Source: Nemertoderma westbladi (lineage: Eukaryota; Xenacoelomorpha; Nemertodermatida; Nemertodermatidae). Taken from it: 60,000 bases of DNA. Positions 53,583 through 60,000 of this stretch are shown piece after piece (the first letter of the stretch is position 1; every line of letters starts with the position of its first letter). The notes beneath the pieces were generated by a model. It ran no database searches. It was not told the origin of the DNA and worked only from the letters and a program-made list of their open reading frames with translations. The stretch covers positions 1 to 60,000 of the forward strand of contig JAUCBJ010002942.1 in assembly GCA_032718475.1 (NCBI GenBank), in the 5' to 3' direction. The translations under genes were made by a program, and so were the position numbers.

Positions 53583-54598
53583 ATAAGACCAACCAACAGT
53601 GGGCAGTGACATACCATCCACTGACAATACCCACCACCAATCGCATTTTGGGGGTGTTCTCCGTTCTATAATGACAACACACATATAATATGTTTTTAGA
53701 CCAACCAACAGTGGGCAGTGACATACCATCCACTGACAATACCCACCACCAATCGCATTTTGGGGGTGTTCTCCGTTCTATAATGACAACACACATATAA
53801 TATGTTTTTAGACCAACCAACAGTGGGCAGTGACATACCATCCACTGACAATACCCACCACCAATCGCATTTTGGGGGTGTTCTCCGTTCTATAATGACA
53901 ACACACATATAATATGTTTTTAGACCAACCAACAGTGGGCAGTGACATACCATCCACTGACAATACCCACCACCAATCGCATTTTGGGGGTGTTCTCCGT
54001 TCTATAATGACAGCACACATATAATATGTTTTTAGACCAACCAACAGTGGGCAGTGACAAACCACCCACTTACAATACCCACCACCAATCGCATTTTGGG
54101 GGTGTTCTCTGTTCTATAATGACAACACACATATAATATGTTTTTAGACCAACCAACAGTGGGCAGTGACATACCATCCACTGACAATACCCACCACCAA
54201 TCGCATTTTGGGGGTGTTCTCTGTTCTATAATGACAACACACATATAATATGTTTTTAGACCAACCAACAGTGGGCAGTGACATACCATCCACTGACAAT
54301 ACCCACCACCAATCGCATTTTGGGGTGTTCTCTGTTCTATAATGACAACACACATATAATATGTTTTTAGACCAACCAACAGTGGGCAGTGACATACCAT
54401 CCACTGACAATACCCACCACCAATCGCATTTTGGGGGTGTTCTCTGTTCTATAATGACAACACACATATAATATGTTTTTAGACCAACCAACAGTGGGCA
54501 GTGACATACCATCCACTGACAATACCCACCACCAATCGCATTTTGGGGGTGTTCTCTGTTCTATAATGACAACACACATATTTCATATATTTAGACCA
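53583..54598. repeat. 112-bp tandem array, 9 units
   Basis: Nine units with a period of 112 bp start ACCAACCAACAGTGGGCAGT. The first four carry CTCCGTTCT and the last five CTCTGTTCT at the same place, so the array grew by duplicating blocks. Minus-strand frames through it are artefacts of the repeat. Confidence 0.95.
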
Positions 54599-54749
54599 CA
54601 TCACATATTATTGCGCCTGTAGAACCCATCAAACCAGATGCCCCAAAATGGTCAATTAGATAAAACTGGAGAAATTGCAGAAAACTATGACTTAATTTAG
54701 CCCGGGAAGCAAATTTAAAATTAATACCAATGTTTATTTTCGTCTGATT

Positions 54750-54822
54750 CTACTACTACTACTAGGTCGAGCGAACTCGGACAGTGGAAATTAGACCCTC
54801 CCAGGCTTTCGGATTCTTTTAG
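54750..54822 (-). mobile_element. Short LINE 3'-end fragment
   Basis: CTACTACTACTACTAG then GTCGAGCGAACTCGGACAGT and CCCAGGCTT match the 3' end of the LINE inserted at 43487. Only about 70 bases are present, a severely 5'-truncated copy ending in the same trinucleotide tail. Confidence 0.75.
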
Positions 54823-54877
54823 TCTGATATACGATAATAAAACGGTCTGCATCTGCAAAGGTAACAAAAAGTCTTAA

Positions 54878-55264
54878 CCCATTAAGTCCTAAGGTCTACA
54901 TTTGTAGACCCATGCAATATGGTGCTCTCAATTAAAAGCTGTACCAATTTATTTAGTATTTTCACTATAAATCAGACTTAGAGGCATGGGAGTACTATTT
55001 AAAGTAAATTTTAGCCCTCATGTTCGCAATACTAACATCTGACAAAAGCTCAATTTTAGTGAATTTATGCAAAAAGAGTACGAGTCAATTCAAATCTAAT
55101 TTTAGGACGAAAGTTGCCTCATGTGACTTGGAGATGCAAATATTATCATCCCTGATAATTTCTGAACATATAAATGAATTATGAAGCTCCCAACAACATG
55201 TAATTAGAATTTGTGATGTCCTGAATGAGCAAGTCTACAAATGTAGACCTTAGGACTTATGGGG
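54878..55264. mobile_element. TTAA-type MITE, copy 1 (piggyBac-like)
   Basis: The terminal inverted repeats of about 30 bp read CCCATTAAGTCCTAAGGTC and TACATTTGTAGAC on the left, and the reverse complement ending ACTTATGGGG on the right. TTAA precedes the left end (54874-54877); TACA follows the right end, possibly a mutated TTAA. The CCC...GGG ends at TTAA fit piggyBac-type elements. The interior is AT-rich and non-coding. Confidence 0.7.
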
Positions 55265-55401
55265 TACAAATATCACTGAAATTACTGTAGTACAGTATAT
55301 ACTGTAATTTCAGAAGACATTTCATACAGGAATATGGATACAGGATACAGGGGCTCATAATTTCACCTGACATAGAGTAGGTACTGTACAGTCGGGCACT
55401 T

Positions 55402-55652
55402 TGTCAATATTGACATGTTGTCAATATTGACATGTTCCATGTCAAAATTGACATGATGTCAATATTGACATGTTTTGATCATAAATTTTTTAAATATTGT
55501 GATTTGAAAAGTAGAAAATGTTTTTTTGTAAAGAGAATATCTATTTTAATTAACATATTGTTGAATCCAACCAATGTATATTGTTGTTTGTAATAATTTT
55601 AATGATATGTTTTATTGCATGTCAATATTGACATCTAATGTCAATATTGACA
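55402..55652. repeat. Six copies of the palindrome TGTCAATATTGACA
   Basis: Four copies lie at 55402, 55419, 55440 (one mismatch) and 55457, and two at 55620 and 55639, around about 150 bp of AT-rich DNA. Each is a perfect 14-bp palindrome except the third. The clusters may be complex ends of a MITE or binding sites. Confidence 0.85.
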
Positions 55653-55684
55653 TGAACGCTGGGTTCTTATGTTCATTTCAACCC

Positions 55685-56515
55685 CACCAAATCTATTTAG
55701 AGGCCTTCAAGCAGTCAAGTAGCATCACAAATACTGAAACGAGCTGTCAAAACGCTTTAGTTAGAGACATTCTTGCTGCATTTTAAATACTGAAAAGAGC
55801 TTTTGAAACTATTCAGGCCTTCGCGCAGCATGTTAAATACTAGAAAAGAGCCACTAAAACTGTTCAGAGTCCTTTGTGCAGCATGATAAATGCTGAAAAG
55901 TGCTGTTGAAATTGTTCAGAGGGTATCATGTATCATGAGAAAAACTGAAAAGAACTGATAAAACTGCCCAGGGGCCTTCGCACAGTTTGAAAAATACATA
56001 AAAGATCTCTCAAAGCTGCTCAGAGACCTTTGTGCAGCATGATAAACGCTGAAAAAAGATTTTGAAATGAAACTATTCAGAGCTTTGTGCAGCATGATAA
56101 ATGCTGAAAAGAGCTGTTGAAACTGTTCAGAGGTCTTCGAGCAGCTTGAGAAAGACTGAAAATAAGTTTTGAAACTTTCAGGCCTTCGCACAGAAGGTGA
56201 AATACTGAAAAGAGTTGATAAAACTGTTCACAGAGTTCTTCATGCAGCATGATAAACGCTGAAAATAAACAGTTGAAATTGTTCAGATGGCTTTGTGCAA
56301 CATGAGAAAAGCTGAAAATTGCTGTTGAAAGTTATAAAACTGTTCAAAGTCCTTCATGCAGCATAAATGCTAAAAAATTACATTTGAAGTTGTTCAGAGG
56401 GCTTTGTGCAATATGAGAATGCTGAAAATAGCTGTTGAAACTGTTCAGATGCCTTCGTGCAGCATGATAAATGCTGAAAAGGGCTGTTGAAACTGCTAAA
56501 TGGCCTTCATGCAGC
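55685..56515. repeat. Degenerate tandem repeat of about 60-65 bp
   Basis: About 13 diverged units contain TTCAGAGGCCTTCGTGCAGC, ATGATAAATGCTGAAAAGAG and CTGTTGAAACTG. Units differ by many substitutions, so this is an older array than its neighbours. No coding frame is maintained. Confidence 0.88.
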
Positions 56516-56522
56516 ATGATGC

Positions 56523-57127
56523 ATGTGTCTGCACCACTGTCTGCACCAGTGTCTGCACCACTGTCTGCACCACTGTCTGCACCAGTGTCTGCACCACTGT
56601 CTGCACCAGGTGTCTGCACCACTGTCTGCACCAGTGTCCGCACCACTGTCTGCACCAGTGTCTCCACCACTGTCTGCACCACTGTCTGCACCACTGTCTG
56701 CACCAATGTCTGCACCCGTGTCTGCACCACTGTCTGCACGAGTGTCTGCACCAGGTGTCTGCATCACTGTCTGCATCACTGTCTGCATCACTGTCTGCAC
56801 CACTGTCTGCACCAGGTGTCTGCACCACTGTCTGCACCACTTTCTGCACCAGTGTCCGCACCACTGTCTGCACCAGTGTCTGCACCACTGTCTGCACAGT
56901 GTCTGCACCAGTGTCTGCACCAGTGTCTGCACCACTGTCTGCACCAAAGTCTGCACCAGTGTCTGCACCACTGTCTGCACCAGGTGTCTGCACCATTGTC
57001 TGCACCAGTGTCTGCACCAGTGTCTTCACCACTGTCTGCACCAGTGTCTGCACCACTGTCTGCACCAGTGTCTGCACCACTGTCTGCACCACTGTCTGCA
57101 CCACTGTCCGCACCACTGTCTGCACAT
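56523..57127. repeat. 12-bp TGTCTGCACCAC minisatellite, about 50 units
   Basis: Units TGTCTGCACCAC and TGTCTGCACCAG alternate irregularly with occasional 13-bp units (extra G). Every frame is open on the plus strand, giving overlapping Cys/His- or Ser/Pro-rich frames that are repeat artefacts. Confidence 0.95.
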
Positions 57128-57157
57128 ATTTTTGCACAAAATAAGTGTATTTTTGTA

Positions 57158-57322
57158 CCCTTGAAGTCCTAACGTCTACATTTGTAGACCCTATGTAAAA
57201 TCTATCTTCCCATATATGTACGTTAACCAAAGTTTGGAATTTTCTTAATAGGTCCACTTTATGCTCACAATAAAAATTTCAAGAAATTTCATTGAAGCAT
57301 TCATGGTCCGGGACTTGCTGGG
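57158..57322. mobile_element. TTAA-type MITE, copy 2
   Basis: The left end CCCTTGAAGTCCTAACGTC, TACATTTGTAGACC matches copy 1. The right end GTCCGGGACTTGCTGGG is followed by TTAA (57323-57326). Copy 1 keeps TTAA on its left and this copy on its right, so together they support a TTAA target. Confidence 0.65.
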
Positions 57323-57326
57323 TTAA

Positions 57327-57693
57327 ACCGCGGAGCGGAGAGAAAAAATATCCACTGTGCAGATCAGCTCAAGAGCGGCTGGAAAATCAGATGGTTGAAA
57401 TTGGACAGCCCCTAATATATATAAATATGTCAATTTTTATGCAATCTAACATGATAAATTAGGCCATAATCGAATTAATATCAGAAATAATTAATATTAA
57501 ACACAAATACAATTATTTTAATACAAATATTGATAATAATTACGAATTTTAGGACTGAAATATATACCATAAAATTACTCGAAATTAATTACAATATGAA
57601 TATTACATATAACACAGACTGAAATTATCTCATCAGTATTATTGTTACAAAAGTTTATCGAAAAACTGGCAATCCATTTTAGTATTACATAGT
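57327..57693. other. Non-coding 3' flank of prominin-like copy 2
   Basis: This AT-rich sequence probably contains the 3' untranslated region of the minus-strand gene. The triplicated stop-codon region seen beside copy 1 is absent. Confidence 0.4.
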
Positions 57694-60000
57694 TTAAGAG
57701 GGGTCGTCATATCCCACAGAATCTTTTTTCATCTTCCTATAATGTTTTGATGTTATGATGAGAAACACCATGGCAACAATGGTTGAAACAGCAATCCACC
57801 CAGTAGCGAACCACATCCCGTTGATTGTTGTCAGTGTTCCAGAACATATGGATCCAGCCACACCCCGGTAAACATTCCATATTGGCAAACATTTGGCAAA
57901 CTCTGTTTTTATCACCGAATCCTTGTCAGCCAGCACATGGTTCATGAAGGCACCGAGGTAGCCTTGGAAATCAGTTAGGATTTTATCAAAAACTGGGCAA
58001 TTATTTGTAGTTAGACATTTGGCTATTAAAGCAGCTTTCTCGCCATCTAGATTCGCCTTGAACGTTGTTGTTTGTGTCTTGAATGTGCCTGATGCTGTAG
58101 TGTAAGCGTCATACGCGGTCTTTGCTGCATCTTTCTTACTTTTCGCTGTTGCCCCTTCAATAGTTGCGATACTCAACAGACTGGCATATATCGGATCAAC
58201 TTCTACATTTTTCTCCCCATGAGCTCCACCAGGACTGATAGTGAAATCCATCACTTTTCCGACAATAGTTGCAGCGGGGGCGGCGCCATCAGCAAATTCA
58301 ATTCCATCGCCCAGTGCATTACAATCAGTAACTGGTGTATGGTGAGTAGCTAAGTCAACACATTCGCCGTAGTTTAACGTTGAAGTAATTAATGTTTGAG
58401 CTGCAGCATCAATGAAAAGGGGAGGGGTACCCGTTTCAATTGTATTTAAATTATCAAAAACAGGGTCCCCAGCTGAGCCATATAGATTTGGTGAACCTGC
58501 TAAAAAAGTAACCAGTGACGATTTGGCTGCATCAAAGCCACTCGAGGCCTGGCCCATTATCGTCGCAGGGTCTATGGTTGATTCAATAGATTTCATTGCG
58601 TCCATGTTTCCTAACGACAGCGCTTCATAAATACCTTTGTTTTCTTTGCATCCGTTAATCGTGTTTAAAATTCCGCCACCAGGGACAATACCAGCCAGCG
58701 GGTCAGGAAAGGCTGGGGGATTTCCACTAAAAATGTCTTCAATAATTTTTCCTGATTCTAGATCCGAGCAAATCGCAGAGAATGGAACTAATATGGTAAA
58801 TGGCATGACTGTGAGGAACATGAGTAGCCAAACAATGAATACTCCAAATATTATGGCAATTGGCATCATCAAACATCCACCACAGTCGCTCAACATGTTA
58901 CGTTTGGTGGGTTTAACTTTTCGGTAGCCAATAAGGCCTAGCAGAAATCCAACCAATGATAACACTGGTATAAGAGCACCAAGGGCGAATAGGCCCAGTC
59001 CTATATAAGTCCGATATGGATCTATGGCACCTATGCTGTCTCCTATTGATGATACCTGTTGGAACATATCAAACATGGAATTCATGCTATCTATTGATGA
59101 TGTCACAGATGTTAACATGCTGCTGATGTCTACATTGTCAATGGCGGTTTTGGCAGTCGCAATTCCAGCGTTAACTTGTGTATGTATATCTCCACCATAT
59201 GTATCTGCAATCGATTTAAACGTTGGAGCAGGTGGTGTAGTTATTGAAGATACAGAAGTAATGGGAATCGGGCTCACTGCAGTCATAGAAGTTAAACTTT
59301 TCAGAGGTTCTATAGCGGAATTTTTTAGAGTGGCACAACATGCCAATCCTACTATATTGTCCGTTTCGGTTTTAATCTTCGCCAGGGCGTCATTGTACGC
59401 CGTCATGTAATCAGTGTATTTTGTCACAAAATCGTCGAAACTAGCTTGAAACGTTTTGGCTTCTGCCGTGTAGGTATTCACATGGGTATCTATCGCAGAA
59501 ACAGATACAAGTAGCGGGTTAGCTAAAACAACGCCAGTTTCATCTAATTTGATTTTGAACCAATTTTTGAAGTCGCTGAACTGAGTGCCAAGAAGCCACT
59601 CGAGTTGACTTACGGTGTTGGTGACGAAACTCATCATGTCGGAAGGAACATCTGTTCCTAGGACTTGCAGCAGGTTTGATGGAACTTGAGCTGTCATCAC
59701 CTCATTGTTCTTGTAAGCGAGAGCAGCTCCTGTCAACGCGATAACAAGAACACCGATTGTTATCAATGTCAACACCAAGCAGATGAGAAAATTTGAATCG
59801 CTTTGCTTCATATTACCACCACACTTTCCGCAACATCTACAACAACAAAATGCCGAGCAAATTGGACACCAGAAAGTGATTACCAGAATTCCTAAAGCAA
59901 CTCCTATAAGGTATCCAAGGAATGATACCACTTGCTTCTGTAGCAGTGGCATGATTTTGCTTGAATCAATTCCACCACCATTCATCATCGGACCCACAAG
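57694..60000 (-). CDS. Prominin-like five-pass membrane protein, copy 2, partial at the right edge
   Basis: The frame is open from the right edge (Leu-Val-Gly-Pro, equal to residue 84 of copy 1) to TAA at 57694, so the signal peptide and about 83 N-terminal residues lie outside. It is nearly identical to copy 1, with the same five membrane helices, Cys cluster and YDDPS end, and no intron. Differences cluster in two places: loop 1, where SLTSMTAVSPIPITSVSSIT replaces SLTSMTSIMPLSIPTVNSIT, and loop 2, where FIDAAAQTLITSTLN replaces FISIFNQFAIKGIFN. A few scattered changes occur elsewhere (for example Thr for Ala in the DPAAIMG stretch). Tandem duplication of about 7.95 kb is the simplest origin; the membrane and remaining loop sequence is strongly conserved, so both copies look functional. 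Confidence 0.82.
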   Translation of the reverse strand, partial: LVGPMMNGGGIDSSKIMPLLQKQVVSFLGYLIGVALGILVITFWCPICSAFCCCRCCGKCGGNMKQSDSNFLICLVLTLITIGVLVIALTGAALAYKNNEVMTAQVPSNLLQVLGTDVPSDMMSFVTNTVSQLEWLLGTQFSDFKNWFKIKLDETGVVLANPLLVSVSAIDTHVNTYTAEAKTFQASFDDFVTKYTDYMTAYNDALAKIKTETDNIVGLACCATLKNSAIEPLKSLTSMTAVSPIPITSVSSITTPPAPTFKSIADTYGGDIHTQVNAGIATAKTAIDNVDISSMLTSVTSSIDSMNSMFDMFQQVSSIGDSIGAIDPYRTYIGLGLFALGALIPVLSLVGFLLGLIGYRKVKPTKRNMLSDCGGCLMMPIAIIFGVFIVWLLMFLTVMPFTILVPFSAICSDLESGKIIEDIFSGNPPAFPDPLAGIVPGGGILNTINGCKENKGIYEALSLGNMDAMKSIESTIDPATIMGQASSGFDAAKSSLVTFLAGSPNLYGSAGDPVFDNLNTIETGTPPLFIDAAAQTLITSTLNYGECVDLATHHTPVTDCNALGDGIEFADGAAPAATIVGKVMDFTISPGGAHGEKNVEVDPIYASLLSIATIEGATAKSKKDAAKTAYDAYTTASGTFKTQTTTFKANLDGEKAALIAKCLTTNNCPVFDKILTDFQGYLGAFMNHVLADKDSVIKTEFAKCLPIWNVYRGVAGSICSGTLTTINGMWFATGWIAVSTIVAMVFLIITSKHYRKMKKDSVGYDDPS

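Noticed and set aside
56471-57257. Cys/His-rich or Ala/Asp-rich long frames over the TGTCTGCACCAC array
   Set aside because: All frames are open on one or both strands because of the 12-bp period. Flanks give no coding sequence.

Overview
This is eukaryotic, almost certainly metazoan, nuclear DNA. The evidence is spliced exons with GT/AG junctions, introns of several kilobases, an AT-rich background, animal-type copia, gypsy, LINE and hAT-like elements, and two genes of the prominin family. The content fits an invertebrate such as a tunicate or another marine animal, but nothing here fixes the species. Tandem repeats and transposons make up well over half of the window.

Left part (1-36.7 kb). 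A plus-strand gene for a long coiled-coil protein enters from the left and ends here. Six exons can be joined in phase: 13320-13502, 14076-14261, 14641-14754, 21472-21679, 32828-32934 and a last exon 36370-36495, with a stop codon and an AATAAA at 36648. A possible earlier exon lies at the left edge (to base 67). Its introns are dominated by minisatellites, several of which start at, or a few bases after, the 5' splice site: 48 bp x 80, 44 bp x 5, 39 bp x 17 and 22 bp x about 150. A small unrelated minus-strand gene (4050-4589) lies between the first array and a 7.5 kb higher-order satellite block (5.55-13.17 kb). In that block a GGGAATGTGGGAAGRTGG array alternates with a 67-bp repeat. The 11 kb intron after 21679 holds a 28-bp array, a near-intact Ty1/copia element with identical LTRs and a 5-bp target duplication, and a 30-bp array. 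Two further elements have inserted into that 30-bp array: a solo-LTR-like element and a terminal-inverted-repeat element.

Middle part (36.7-49.3 kb). There is no host gene I can support here. The region holds LINE remnants, hAT-like MITEs with 8-bp target duplications, a palindromic GTCGAC element, and a decayed Ty3/gypsy element with a LINE 3' end inserted in its protease region. At 47.86-48.80 kb lies a small element of inverted plus tandem 350-bp units. It carries what looks like a type I hammerhead self-cleaving ribozyme, and it sits inside a 22-bp minisatellite.

Right part (49.7-60 kb). Two minus-strand, intronless prominin-like genes stand in tandem about 7.95 kb apart; the second runs off the right edge. 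They are nearly identical except for two sharply bounded divergent patches in the extracellular loops. Between them lie another hAT-like MITE, a 112-bp array, two TTAA-type MITEs, palindrome clusters and a TGTCTGCACCAC array.

The most notable points are the hammerhead-bearing element, the repeated amplification of 5' splice junctions in one gene, the shared sequence between the hAT-like MITE and the 67-bp satellite, and the patchy divergence of the prominin pair.
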